This document shows, piece by piece, positions 1 to 12,056 of a DNA stretch of 64,000 nt. The position numbers and the translations under genes were made by a program. This DNA comes from Corbicula japonica (Eukaryota; Mollusca; Bivalvia; Venerida; Cyrenidae): the NCBI GenBank assembly GCA_038501625.1, contig JAZAYU010000015.1, positions 5,354,991 to 5,418,990 of the forward strand, in the 5' to 3' direction. The notes beneath the pieces were generated by a model, which was given only the letters and a program-made list of their open reading frames with translations, searched no databases and was not told the origin of the DNA. Each line of letters opens with the position of its first letter. Position 1 is the stretch's first letter.

Positions 1-380
1 ACCTGCTACTCAATTTATTTTATCAAAAAAAAACAACAACAAAGATATTAATCATCGATGAATAACAACTCTCAAACAACTATTCAATTGAATAGAATGT
101 TTGAGAAATGTTTGAGCAAATGTCGCGTTTATAGTATGCCTATATGATAACAATGTGCGGTAATTGATCGTAATTATTTTACCCTGTCTGTATTATAAAA
201 ATGGATTATCTCGGACATGGCCACTTCGACGATTTTCGCTTAAAATGAGATAAAATTTTGCGATTTAAATTTCTGCTGGTCTTTTATTTCTGCTGGATAT
301 ATTTCTGCGATTTCATCCAAAGACCGCAGAAACGCAGAAATTTGACACCCGCAGAAATTACCCCCTATACGGTACTCCTT
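1..380. other. AT-rich sequence, nothing recognised
   Basis: No open frame, hairpin or repeat that I can identify. A short purine-rich patch repeats 'cgcagaaa'-type words around 285-355. Confidence 0.4.
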
Positions 381-812
381 TTAAAACTAATGTAAATGGA
401 AGTATCAAAGGGCAATAACTTCTGAACGGAACATGTAAGAGCGAAACCCCACCTTCATGCACAACTACATATCAGGCCAAGCATTGTGGTCAAGTTTCAT
501 TAAATTCCGACCAGTAGTGTAGGAGGAGTTGCGTTCAGAGAATATCGGACGGACGGAAGGACGGACGGAAGGACGGAAGTCCTGACAAATTGGTACTTAA
601 GTGGCTTTCCTTCTGTTCTCCCCATTGTTCTTTTTAGCCACATAAACCGAAATAGCCACATAAACCCATTACGGAATGAATGACATCAAAGAAAATGTAC
701 AGTTACCTATTGTCCCTACAGCCACCTAAGTACCAATTTATCCGGTCGGACGGACGGACGGACAGGAGCAACTCTTAATGCCCGTCGCCATTTCATGGCG
801 GGGGCATAAAAA
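381..812 (+). repeat. Hairpin-ended dispersed module with (GGAC)n tract
   Basis: This block starts with text about 'gggcaataacttc', carries GGAC/GGAA microsatellite tracts at about 548-577 and 744-766, and ends in a hairpin at about 784-806 (GCCCGTCGCCAT / ATGGCGGGGGC) followed by 'ataaaaaaa'. The same layout (body, GGAC tract, terminal hairpin, A-rich tail) recurs many times in the window. It resembles the bivalve 'pearl' or Helentron-derived non-autonomous elements; that family assignment is inference. Confidence 0.6.
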
Positions 813-840
813 AAAATCCCCAGGGCCGGGCCCCTGGTCA

Positions 841-1321
841 ATTTAACAACATGATTTTAATAATTTGTGTAGAAATCATCAACATCAATATTCATACCAA
901 ATTTCATGACAATCGGACAAAAAATGTAACCTTTCTTGCGTTAACAAAATTTACCTTAGGGTTAGGGTTAGGTAAAAAGGCCCATAACTCCGCCAAAAAT
1001 AATCCGATCAGAAATTCCTTAGGATATGCACAACTATGCTTAGTGACAAACACTCCTGTGAAGTTTCAATGAAATCCCTCAAGCGGTTTTAGAGAAGAAG
1101 CGAGGACAAGATTTTGCTAAAAAGGGCCATAACTCAGCCAAAAATAATCCAAGCAGAAATTCCCAACGATATGCACAACTAAGCTTGGTGACAAACACTC
1201 CTGTGAAGTTTCAAAGAAATCCCTCAAGCGGTTTTGGAGAAGAAGCGAGGACAAGATTATTTCGGACGGAAGGACGGACGGAAAGTCCGATTACTATATG
1301 CCTCCCTTCGGGAGCATAAAA
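841..1321 (+). repeat. Dispersed module with telomere-like tract and terminal hairpin
   Basis: The order is a 'catgacaatcggac' block, 'gttaacaaaatttacc', a short TTAGGG tract at about 956-972, two copies of a 'gcccataactccgccaaaaa' unit, a GGAC tract, then a hairpin at about 1298-1318 (TGCCTCCC / GGGAGCA) and an A tail. A second copy with the same order lies at 60541-61018, and a related one at 4500-5042. Confidence 0.65.
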
Positions 1322-1329
1322 AAAACACT

Positions 1330-2025
1330 GTTATGGATGGTTAAGAGCAAATTAAACAATAGCTCTGGGCAACGGGCAATCAGGTGAAAGCCAATTGAAT
1401 TCAAGTGCAAGGATATGTCATGTTCAGATAAGTTTCAGAGTATTGGCCTGCTCAAATTTGACACCAGAGGTGGCCTTGACCTTGAGCCAGCCAGGTTGGA
1501 ACATGGGTTCTGCACATCAGGTTCATGAACTGAACATTTCACTTAAGTTTTATGATATTCATTCTAGGGGTTCAGAAGATATGAACTGGACGCTAAATGC
1601 ATGGTTCAAATCTTCAAACACCACTGTTGACCTTGACATTGAGGCGACCATGTTGGAACATGGGTTCTGCATGTCGTCTTCATGGGGAGAATGTTTGACT
1701 AAAGTTTCATGAAATTCCTTCTAAGGGTTTAAAAGTTATGGACCTGACACGAAATACGCTCAAACACCACAGGCGGCCTTGACCTTGAGCCAGCCAGGTT
1801 GGAACATGGGTTTAGCACATCATGTTCATGAACTGAACATTTCACTTAACTTTCAAGATATTCATTCCAGGGGTTCAGAGAGCACCAATTAACTTGCCAG
1901 TTTGTGTACATACACTGTATACAGCTGAGACCTTTCATAAATTTAGTCTTAACATTTTGAGAATGTGCTACAATTTGTTGTTGTTGTTGTTGTTTTACAT
2001 ACAAACAGTGAATAAAATATTCAGA
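1330..2025 (+). repeat. Dispersed repeat block with 'CCAGCCAGGTTGGAACATGG' units
   Basis: Three related subunits share 'gaccttgagccagccagg' followed by 'ttggaacatgggttc'. A closely similar block occurs at 58355-58985, including the same GTTGTTGTTG stretch near its end. The 105-codon open frame at 1395-1712 lies wholly inside this repeat, so I do not treat it as a gene. Confidence 0.65.
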
Positions 2026-2189
2026 CAAGAGCTGTCACTTGAAATTGACATATGCCCCCGAAATGCAGCTTTGAAATCGAATTGATATACATATGTAGTA
2101 AAAATATGCCTGTGGAAGAGATGAAGCATACTGCATGCATATAATGTGAAAGATTGAAAGGATCATTTTAACCATGATTAAAGAGGATG
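2026..2189 (+). repeat. 5' start block 'ACAAGAGCTGTC' of a repeat module
   Basis: The phrase 'acaagagctgtcacttg' followed by 'aaattgacatatgccc' appears here, at 42875 and at 57927. It probably marks the 5' end of a module family. It is interrupted after about 160 bp by the MITE at 2190. Confidence 0.55.
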
Positions 2190-2594
2190 CAGAGTTTTTT
2201 TTATGCCAAATATTTGGAGAAATTGGGCCCCATTCCCCCCTCAAAATAGTATATATTTTTCCCCTACATCCATAAAAAATTCCCCCTTTGCCGGAGTCTG
2301 TTAAGCACCGTTCGATTAAGAAGATGATAAACCTGAATTTTGGATATGTTTAATGGATACCCCTGATGGACAATACATTGACAAGAATAATTGATAAATT
2401 TGCAGACAGAAAAAGACATTTCACTGTAGACCACTGACTTTCTTTGAATTAAAAGATCAGTGAATACTTTGTTATGTTGTGTTTGACAGGCTGCAAGTAT
2501 CTTCCAAATATTCCCCCTTTCCTTTGTTCGCGTCGCAATTTTCCCCCTCCAAAGGGCTGCGACCCCCTTCACCCAAAAGAGAAAAAAAACACTG
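2190..2594. mobile_element. MITE with CAGWG...CACTG ends and 5-bp target duplication, copy 1
   Basis: The element begins CAGAGTTTTTTTTATGCC and ends with an A-run and CACTG. It is flanked by GGATG on both sides (2185-2189 and 2595-2599). The uninterrupted repeat nearby reads 'gaggatgccaccaaaatt' (3599-3616), which confirms the empty site. Copy 2 is at 5223-5614. It has no coding capacity. A hAT-like group using 5-bp duplications is the likeliest parent (inference). Confidence 0.75.
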
Positions 2595-4498
2595 GGATGC
2601 CACCAAAATTAAGACCACTAGAGTGTGAATAAGCTTTTTCTTTAATTTTACCTAGTGACCTAGTTTTCAAGGTCATGTGACCCAGTTACGAACATGACCT
2701 AGATATCATTGAGATAAACATTCTGATTAAGTTTGAAGAAGACCGGACAAAATAAAGACTGTTAGAGTACATAGAAGCTTTATCAATAATTTGACCTGGT
2801 GACCTAGTTTTCAGGGTCACATGACCCACTTTCGAACTTGACCTAGATATCATTGAGATAAACATTTTAACCAAGTTTGAAGAAGATCGCACCAAAATTA
2901 AGACCGCTAGAGTGCGGACAAGCTTTTTCTATAATTTAACCTAGTGACCTAGATTTCAAGGTCACATGACCCAGTTTCAAACTTGACCTAGATATCACTA
3001 AGGTTAACATTTTGACCAAGTTCAAAGAGGATGCAACGAAAATTAAGACCGCTATAGTGCAAATAAGCTTTTTCTTTAATTTGACCCAGTGACCTAGTTT
3101 TAAGGGTCACATGACCCTGTTAGAAATCTGACCTACATATCATGGAGATAGACATTAAGACCAAGTTTGTAGAAGATCGGACTAAAATAAAAACCACTTG
3201 GGTGTGAATAAGCATTTTTTAAATTTGACATAGCGACCTAGTTTTCAGGGTCACGTGGAACAGTTACGAACAAGACCTAGATATCATTGAGATAAACATT
3301 CTGACCAAGTTTGAAGGTAGGACAAAATTAAGACAGTTAGAGTACAGAGAAGCTTTTCAATAATTTGACATTGTGACCTTGTTTTCAAGGTCACATGACC
3401 CACTTTCGAACCTGACCTAGATATCATTGAGATAAACATTCTGACCAAGTTTGAAGAAGATCACATTAAAATTAAGACCGCTAGAGTGCAGACAAGCTTT
3501 TTCTATTTTACCTAGTGACCTAGATTTCAAGGTCACATGACCCAGTTTCAAACTTGACCTAGACATCACTGAGATAAACATTTTAACCAAGTTTAAAGAG
3601 GATGCCACCAAAATTAAGACCGCTATAGTGCAAATAAGCTTTTTCTTTAATTTGACCTAGTGACCTTAGTTTAAGGGTCACATGACCCTGTTATAAATCT
3701 GACCTACATATCATAGAGATAGACATTCTGACCAAGTTTGAAGAAGATCAGACAAAATAAAGACTGCTACATTGGAAATAAGCTTTTTCTTTTATTTGAC
3801 CTGGTGACCTAGCTTTCAAGGTCACGTGACCCAGTTACAATTATGACCTAGATATTATTGAGATTAACATTCTGATTAAGTTTAAAGAAGATCGCACCAA
3901 AATTAGGACCGCTAGAGTGAGGACAAGCTTTTTCTATAATTTGACCTGGTGACCTAGATTTCAAGGTCACATGACCCAGTTTAGAACTTGACCTAGATAT
4001 TATTGAGATAAACTGACCAAGTTTGAAGAAGATCCCACAAAAATTAAGACCGCTAGAGTGTGGACAAGCTTTTTCTTCAATTTGACCTAGTAACCTAGTT
4101 TTAAGGGTCACATGACCCAGTTACAAACATGACCTAGATATCATTAAGATAATTACTCTGACCAAGTTTAAAGAAGATCACACCAAAATTAGGACCGCTA
4201 GAGTGCAGACAAGCTTTTTTATGATTTTTTTTGATTTTGTGAGTTTTCAGGGTCACGTGGAACAGTTACGAACAAGACCTAGATATCATTGAGATAAACA
4301 TTCTGACCAAGTTTGAAGATAGGACAAAATTAAGACAGTTAGAGTACAGAGAAGCTTTTCAATAATTTGACATTGTGACCTTGTTTTCAAGGTCACATGA
4401 CCCACTTTCGAACCTGACCTAGATATCATTGAGATAAACATTCTGACCAAGTTTGAAGAAGATTGGATAAAAATTAAGACCGCTAGTGTGTGGACAAC
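2595..4498 (+). repeat. Diverged ~145-bp tandem array ('GACCTAGATATCATTGAGAT')
   Basis: About twelve imperfect units each contain 'gtgacctagttttcaagg', 'tcacatgaccca', 'gacctagatatcattgagat', 'gaccaagtttgaagaagat' and 'aattaagaccgctagagtg'. Open frames on the minus strand here are repeat translations. The array at 59440-60590 has the same internal order with other wording, so the two share ancestry. Confidence 0.8.
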
Positions 4499-5042
4499 AA
4501 GTTAGGGTTAGGGTTTAGGGTTAGTTAAAGACCTTAGGGTTAGGGTTTAGGGTTAGGGTTACGTGAAAAGGCCCATAACTCTGCCAAAAATAATCCGACC
4601 AGAAATTCCTTACGATATGCACAACTAGGCTTGGTGACAAACACTCCTGCGAAGTTAGGGTTAGGGTAGTTCAATACCTTAGGGTTAGGGTTAGGTGAAA
4701 AGGCCCATAACTCCGCTAAAAATAATCCGACCAGAAATTCCTAACGATATGCACAACTAGGCTTGGTGACAAACACTCCTGTAAAGTTTCAATGAAATCC
4801 CTCAAGCAGTTTCGGAGAAGAAGCGAGGACAAGAATTTGCTACAAAGGGCCATAACTCAGCCAAAAATAATCCGAGCAGAAATTCCTGACGATATGCACA
4901 ACTAGGCTTGGTGACTAACACTCCAGTGAAGTTTCAAAGAAATCCCTCAAGCGGTTTTGGTGAAGAAGCGAGGACAAGATTATTTCGGACGGAAGGACGG
5001 ACGGACGGTCCGATTACTATATGCCTCCCATCGGGGGCATAA
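4499..5042 (+). repeat. Telomere-like tracts followed by hairpin-ended module end
   Basis: TTAGGG and TTTAGGG repeats occur at about 4503-4561, 4655-4668 and 4678-4693, each followed by 'gcccataactc' units, a GGAC tract at about 4986-5010 and a terminal hairpin at 5022-5040 (TGCCTCCC / GGGGGCA). Confidence 0.7.
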
Positions 5043-5222
5043 AAAGCCTGATTTTCGAAGTGCTAAAAAGTAAGAAAGTTTATTTGGTCAGTATCCATAG
5101 AAAATGACAATTGGGCAATTCAAGAACATGATTTTAATAATTTGAGTAGAGATCATCAATATCAATATTCATACAAAATTTGATGACAATCGGACAAACA
5201 ATGTGACCTCTATTGCATTAAC
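5043..5222 (+). repeat. Repeat fragment interrupted by a MITE
   Basis: 'gcctgattttcgaagtgcta' and 'tttatttggtcagtatcc' recur at 59038-59100. The downstream text matches the start of the 841 module. The MITE at 5223 interrupts it within 'gcgttaacaaaattt'. Confidence 0.55.
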
Positions 5223-5614
5223 CAGTGGTTTTTTTATGCCAAATATTGGGAGAAATAGGGCCCCATTCCCCCCCTAAAAATAGTATATATTTTTCCCCCA
5301 TGTCCGATAAAAAATTCCCCCTTTGCTGGGGTCTGTTACAGACCGTACCGAGTCAGGATATGTTTAATGGATACCCCACTGATAGACAATACATTGACAA
5401 GAATAATTGATAAAATTGCAGAGGGAGAAAGAGACATTTCACTGCAGACCACTGACTTTCTCTGAATTAAAAATTCAGTGAACCCTGTTTTGTTGTGTTT
5501 GACAGGCTGCAAGTATATTCCAAATATTCCCCCTTTCCTTTGTTAACGTCGCAACTTTCCCCCTCCAAAGGGCTGCGACCCTCTTCCCCAAAATATTTTT
5601 TAAAAAAAACACTG
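5223..5614. mobile_element. MITE with CAGTG...CACTG ends and 5-bp target duplication, copy 2
   Basis: Same family as 2190-2594: CAGTGGTTTTTTTATGCC at the start, A-run plus CACTG at the end, with C-rich internal 'ttccccctttgctgg' and 'tttccccctccaaagg' blocks. It is flanked by TTAAC at 5218-5222 and 5615-5619. The unbroken target 'gcgttaacaaaattt' exists at 928-950 and 60580-60600, which proves the insertion. Confidence 0.8.
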
Positions 5615-6510
5615 TTAACAAAATTTTTGCTTTAATCTGACCTAGTGACCTTGACATTGAGCCGACAATGTTGGAACATGGGTTCTGCACGTCGTCTTGA
5701 TGGGGAGAACATTTGCCTAAAGTTTCATGAAATTCCTTCTAGGGGTTAAAAAGTTATGGACCGGACACGAAATGTGCGCGCACGGAAGGACAGACGGACA
5801 GACAACACCCAGTCCTATATCCCACAGCCACTATGCGGAGGGGATAAAAAGGGGCATAACTCTGTGACATGTGACCTTGACCAAAACATGTTGGTATGGT
5901 GTTGTTGTAAGCAATATAATTATTTTTAAAGATTGATGGAAAAAATGTTAAGAAATGGCAAAGTTATAGCCAACGTTATGTTTTTGTGACGGAGAAGGGG
6001 CATAACTCCATCAAATTTGACCTATAGACTTTGGCATCATGGTGACTGTGTTGTCATAAGCAGTATAATTTGGAAGTTTGGTGAAGAAATCTTAAGAAAT
6101 GGTGAAGTTATAGCCAACATTAAGTTTTCGTGACTGAAAAGGGGCATAAATCCAACGAATGTGACCTTGAGTCTTGACCTAAAGAATTTGGAATTATCGT
6201 AACCGTGTTGTCATAACCAAGATAATTTAAAAGTTTGATGATAAAATCTTAAGAAATGGCAAAGGTATAGCCAATGTTAAGTTTTCATGATGGGAGGACA
6301 GACTGATGCAACGACAAACCGATCCCTGTGGACCTTGACCTATAAAACTTTGGCATCATGGTGACCATGATGTTATAAGCAAGATAATTTGAAAGTTTGA
6401 TGAAGAAATCTTAAGAAATGGCAAAGTTATAGCCGATGTTAAGTTTTTGTGAGGACTGACTGATGGACGGATGGACAAAGCGAGCCCTATGTATCGCCCT
6501 TTTCTTCGAC
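5615..6510 (+). repeat. Module end plus 'GGGGCATAACTCC' tandem array
   Basis: 5615-5850 ends in a GACAGACGGACAG tract and the palindromic 'cccacagccactatgcggagggg'. From 5850 about four diverged units of about 150 bp follow, each with 'aaggggcataactcc', 'gtgaccttgacc' and 'aagaaatggcaaagttatagc'. Related units recur at 39190-39540. Confidence 0.65.
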
Positions 6511-7084
6511 ACAGAAATATTTCAGAGCCAATGAATTAGAGTATGAGCGATATCAGACATAACTAAACTTCAAGAATCACCGGATTTATGCTTAAAACAT
6601 ACCACCAATTATGTGCCTGCTCCCACCCCACCCCTGGATCTGCCCCTGGTACTCATCGTACTGGTTAATTTTTTTAAAATTATGCCCCATGATAATTATT
6701 TAGCCTAAGCCAAAGGTTAAGGCTCTGGTCCAACTTGGGTTGGTTATTGGATATATACCATTTATCCAAAATGTATTCCATAAAAAGCACACAAATGACA
6801 GAACCATGACTGACCATTTAATAATTTTTTTTAATTCATTTAGCCCCCTTTTTTTACTTCTAACTTCTCATTTGGTTGTGATACATGAAATAAACAGCTA
6901 AATTGATGTTTTGCTTATTGTAAGCATGTCTTAAATGTCTCAAAATGCAATGAGTACTTACATTTCAACTGTCAGCTTTGAGTTAAGACTTTGTTCAAAA
7001 CTAATAGTGAACAGAAGTTGGTACTCAGGATAATTCTATTTTATGCAGACTTTAAAGCACAATTGTTTATTTTACAGTTAAAAT
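6511..7084. other. No recognised feature
   Basis: AT-rich, no credible open frame or splice-framed exon on either strand. Confidence 0.4.
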
Positions 7085-8010
7085 TAGTCATGTTTCAACA
7101 TCAATTTGTGAAATGTGGCTGAGGGAGGAGTAACATTATTCAAAACACTAACATTATTTTGATGAATTGGCACTAAACATTGTAGACCAGCAAATACTTA
7201 TTTCAGGTATGAGCTGTTTTGGTAAATTGTCCATGAATTTCAGAGTTCCCATGCAAACGGTTTTTCTTTTGTTTTAGTATGTGCTTGGTAATTAGAACAT
7301 GAATTAGAGTAAATTGAGCTTGCAAACATTAACTACATCCTTAACTAAATATATTTCTTTACTCAAATCTAGGTGGCAAAAAGTATTTCCCCCAAAATTC
7401 ATTTTTTAAATTTTAGCAAGTTTTTGCCATTTCCAATGTTTGCAACCTCTTAATGTATGGATGTTGTAATTGAAAGTAGAAATCTATAGAAATCTACTTT
7501 CGTTTTGAACCAGGAAGTAAGTTTTCCTTGAATTTCTTGAAAACCCTAACATTATTTCGACAAATCTGCACTAAACATTGTAGACCAGCATATACTTATT
7601 TCAGGTATGAGTTGCTTTGGTATATTGTCCATGAATTTCAGAGTTCTTATGCAAACCGTTTTTCTTTTGTTTTTGTATGTGCTTGGTAATTAGAACATGA
7701 ATTAGACTAAATTGAGCTTGCAAACATTAACTACATCATTACCTAAATACATTTCTTTACTAAAATCTAGGTGGCAGTAAGTATTTCCCCCAAAATTCAT
7801 TTTTAAATTTTGGCCTGTTTTCGCCATTTGCAATGTTTGCGAAGGCTTAATGGAGAATCATTATATAAATGCATGGGTGAAAGTTGAAAAAAACTGAAAT
7901 CCTGAAATTTTTGCTGGGGGTCCAGGGGGCCGCTAGGGCCCCCGGTAGGTCCAGGGCAAAGCCCTGGTGGGGGGACAAGGGGGGGCAAAGCCCCCCGAAG
8001 CTCCTGGAAG
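7085..8010 (+). repeat. Direct repeat pair of an old dispersed element
   Basis: Two copies about 398 bp apart (about 7140-7470 and 7545-7860) share 'cactaaacattgtagaccag', 'gtgcttggtaattagaaca', 'gcttgcaaacattaactac' and 'tatttcccccaaaattcat'. A third copy lies inverted at 24735-27350, where a later insertion splits it. The right part ends in a GC-rich block of three hairpins (7925-7996). Confidence 0.75.
7925..7996. other. Three consecutive GC-rich stem-loops
   Basis: Hairpin 1 has stem GGGGGCC (7925-7931) with GGCCCCC (7937-7943). Hairpin 2 has CCAGGGC (7951-7957), loop AAA, GCCCTGG (7961-7967). Hairpin 3 has GGGGGGC (7980-7986), loop AAA, GCCCCCC (7990-7996). The local base composition is far from the AT-rich surroundings. 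Confidence 0.75.
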
Positions 8011-9548
8011 ATACAAATGTAGCAATTTATATACCCTTGGGAAGCCATTTCTTAAGTGCATTTGAGCCTTTTTGAAACACTAAATTAGACATCTGGAGGC
8101 ATTGGTTCATTATTTATTGTCATTAAGCTTGGCCTCAACTATGCTTCTCAATTCAGTGAAAATTCGACATATGCAAAAAAATATAGAACTTCATGAATAT
8201 TTTTAATTTAATAATTATAAAATTGACGTACTTTTTCTGCTTTTTTGATAATAAATATCTCCAATACAAACTATGTACATAATTGTTTCGCGTCTTAGTT
8301 TCCAAAGGACGTAATTGGACGGCATATTCTGATGTAGACCTACTTTCATTTTTGATTTTGTGTATTCAGATACTGTATTAAATTTTCTCGCGGCATAAAA
8401 AGTAAAGAAAACAAACGTAGGACTATCAGTATCCGTCTACAGACACAAGGCCATTTCAGTTGCATGATAATTACAAATGTATTACTTACTACACTTTCTC
8501 TGCGAAATAAAAAAATAATTCGAGCATCTTCTGTGTATGCCTCTTTCTCATATTTTCGGCGTTTCCCATATTTTCGTGACGTCATCAAATGTCATATGCG
8601 CGCGCGCACAATCTGTCCAGTCATCCGAAATACTATTCAATATTTTATAATCACATTATCTTCGTGTTTATCAGACATCTTGAAATATATTTGCTAAAAT
8701 AAAGAACAGATACTTACTTTACTCCAAAACATCTCTTTTTTTTTCTTAAAATCCAAGTTATATTAAAAAAACAACCGAAAATATTTACTTAAATTGTTTT
8801 CCCTCCCCTTATGGTTGGAGGAGAGTTTTTTCCCTTGCGTATTTTGCAAAAATCTGTGTCGTCTCAGAGCTTGAAGTGTATGCAATGCTATTAACACCAT
8901 AGTAGGTCGAAGGTCACAATTCAATTGAAAATCAATTATGAACATCTCGTGTACGCAAAAGGGTTGTCAAATAGCACCAATCCAAATGTTACCAGGCAAT
9001 AAGTAGAGTTTTAGAGACCAACTTCCAAGCTCAAGTTAAGTTTCTAACTTTTTATAGACTGTTGCACTCCATTATCATTAAAAAGGCATAAAACTTTGCT
9101 TAATTGTAATAGTCAAAAATATTTTATTAAGTAAAAAACAATTTCTCTGTTCGACTTCTTTCCTGTTTCGGTCCCAAAACTAAACAAAACGTGTTAAAAT
9201 TTTAGACATTTTCTCGCACTATGTCAGGATCAAATTGTTCTCGATGATTCTAGTGAACAAAATCGAATCATGTGAGTTTCTCATGGTTATAATTAACATG
9301 CAATCGAAAGTCCCGAAAATATGAGAAAGCGTCTGTGAGATTCAGAGGGTCGATATCTGTTGCAAATGGCGGCAGTATATGTTGTCAATAGTGACGACTT
9401 CAAAATTTTGGCTTTTAATTCGGTCAAACACAAGTGACTGCAGTTGGTGAATAAAACATAAACATTTGAAATACAATTATTAAGAGCGCCAGTGTAAAAT
9501 TCGTCTGTTAAACCCCCGAAATTATGGACGAACGGCATACTTTTTTAC
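8011..9548. other. Unassigned sequence with one consensus CRE
   Basis: No supported gene. A palindromic TGACGTCA lies at 8577-8584, shortly before a 'gcgcgcgcgca' patch at about 8597. Open frames of 60-81 codons on both strands show no recognisable motifs. Confidence 0.35.
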
Positions 9549-9552
9549 ACTA

Positions 9553-12052
9553 CGTCATGTTGGTGCAAAAAGTCATGTAACTGACATTTTTTTGGAAATT
9601 GACTTTTTTACATTTTTGGGTCAAAAATATATATTTCCATCACCTGTAAATTTTTTTTAGCCTAATTCAACTCAGAAATGCCTTTTTTGTTCAAAAATTA
9701 AAAAGCTGTAACTGCAAAGCTTTTTTATTTGGTGCAAAAACTGCTGTAAGTGCAGTTACCATACTTATTGCACCGAACATTTTCAAACATTTTCATAGTT
9801 CTTGGCGCAAAAAGTATTGTAACTTCACATATTCCCTACTTGTTACACTTAAATGAAACACATGTTCATTAATGTTTTTATTAATTATTTATTGTTTAAT
9901 GTGAATTTTTACGTGCTGTTTACCCGACTTGTCTTCACTGCCCAGTATTGCTTGATTTCAATCAAATTGGTTCCAAAAGATCATTTACACATAGATCAAA
10001 ATTCTTTGGCTAAAATAACTGTATAAGCAGGTTTAGAAATATTTTGCAGTTTCTAAATTAAGTGACTGTTATACTACAAATCATCTTTTGTATGTTTAAA
10101 TAACTTGTTTCAATACATTAATGAAGCCACTATACTTATCTTTATCAATTAAAACTCATTGGTATAATCTTTATAATTATAAGGTAGGTTAATGACAGTA
10201 CAATAGGGGAAGATAACCAGTAAAACAAACAAAAGGTCAGTTCAAAGTAGATCACTTGCATTATTATGATCATTATTTCTAGTGAAGTATCCCCAAGTCT
10301 TAATAAGGCCAGTGCCAGATTTTTCAAATATGGTAAGAAAAAAATGTTAATATAGAACAACAACAATAAGGGCAGACAAATTCAAGATTTCTCATATAGC
10401 ACAACCTGTTTCTAATAAAAATGATCAAACATAAATATATAAACTAAGTATAAACACTTCTGTCATATTTTATACGGGGTGGTTGATTTGCATCTTTGGG
10501 ACATTTATCTGGCTTAAATAATGATTTTATTTTGCTTTTGCACATTATTGTAACCATAACTTTACTTAAAGAAATTAGAAACGCACCTTTTTTAAACACA
10601 AAATATGTTTCATGATTTAAAAGAAGTTGCGTTTGTAATTTCTTTTACTATATTATATGTACTTAAAGAAATTAGAAACACAACTTCTTTAAACATGAAG
10701 TGTATGTCTTGTTTAAAGAAGTTGCATTTCTAATTTCTTTAAGTATATATAACATGAGAGTTTATTTCAATTGAATATATTTCTTGTGTTTCAACAAATG
10801 CAAAAGAAGTCCTTCATTTCTGTATGGTTTCTTTTTTATAAATTAGACAAAATTTAATGGTGTTTTCTTTTCTAATTTTCATACATGACTGTTTTACACG
10901 GGAAAATAATTAAAAAGAAAATGATAAATAATATTATTCTTGGATTTGTGTCAATTGATTAATGATTTGCAAGAAAAACTCATCAAATTGACTGAACATC
11001 AAAATCTGGTTATGACAATTTTTGGGGGTCAATCTATTCAACTGCTTATTTAAATTACTGGTTTGTTTTATCAAAGTGACTAAATTTCTTCTCTGGAAAC
11101 AATGTTAAACATATATCACTGAGTAACTTCACAAACTGTATTGCCGTAATGGAGATTCATCTTGGGCAAATGTTAGCAAAGAATTCTGTCTGAATTCAAT
11201 TCTTTGTAATATGCGCCCCGACATTACTTAATCAAAATGTTAGTACATCTGTTTTTATGGAACACATCAGGATAACTTACAAATTCGAATTATATGCAGT
11301 AACAATGCATCCAGTAATTAGGAAAAAATGGTTTGACATAAAAAAGACAACTGACAAGTACTTGTCTGCGGAATATTATGTAATATTGTAATGTATGCAT
11401 CATTGCTAAAAATAAATATTGTGGATCACTTGTACCATATAGTTATATGACTAGAGATACAATGCCCTAATAAAAATGCACTTGTAAATCAGGTTTTGTG
11501 TTCCAAAATGAAATTAAATTTCTATCACAAAGGTAATGATTTTGTTTGTGTGTTGTTACTGGATATAAATAGATTCCTTTATTTTATTTACAATAATTTT
11601 AAAGTTAAACAAAACAGATTCAAAAATAGTTTTATGCATTGTATATTTATTCCAATGATTTATAATAAAATATATGCAGTAACTGACTTAATTATTTTAC
11701 AATTAAACAATAAGTTAAAAAAAATACATTTTACAATCATTTTGATTGCATAAATTTCATGTATTTTTTGTAAAAGCTGGGTGCAAAAACTCAGGTAACT
11801 GCACTTACAGTACTTTTTGCGTCTAAAAAAGTCAGCGCAAAAAGTCATGTAACTGAAATATAATAACAAATAATTTTTTAACTATTTATAACTATATCTG
11901 TTAATATACTATCCTAACAGGCATGTTTCAATCTATTTAAAAATAAATTAAAGATATTGAAATAATTTAATGGAAAGTAGAAAAACAGTTTTTTGCTTCT
12001 CCTGTAAAATTTTAAAAATGTCAGTTACAGTACTTTTTGCGCCAACATGACG
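9553..12052. mobile_element. 2500-bp inverted-repeat element with eight clustered end motifs
   Basis: Both ends read inward as CGTCATGTTGGYGCAAAAAG. ACTA flanks the element at 9549-9552 and 12053-12056, consistent with a 4-bp target duplication. The motif GCAAAAAGTNNTGTAACTG, with small changes, occurs four times near the left end (9565, 9734, inverted at 9753-9774, 9804) and four times near the right (11781, inverted at 11805, 11835, inverted at 12019-12043). The interior is AT-rich. Its open frames (85 and 73 codons) are unrecognised, so it looks non-autonomous. The superfamily is not clear to me. Confidence 0.75.
10564..10744. other. Two adjacent related hairpins inside the 2500-bp element
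   Basis: The second hairpin pairs 10661-10694 (acttaaagaaattagaaac...) with 10711-10744 around a 16-nt loop and few mismatches. The first pairs about 10564-10596 with about 10616-10650 and has the same arm sequence. The two form a tandem hairpin pair. Confidence 0.7.
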
Positions 12053-12056
12053 ACTA

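Noticed and set aside
1395..1712. 105-codon open frame
   Set aside because: Lies inside a dispersed repeat, and a related frame recurs at 58480-58701 in the same repeat.
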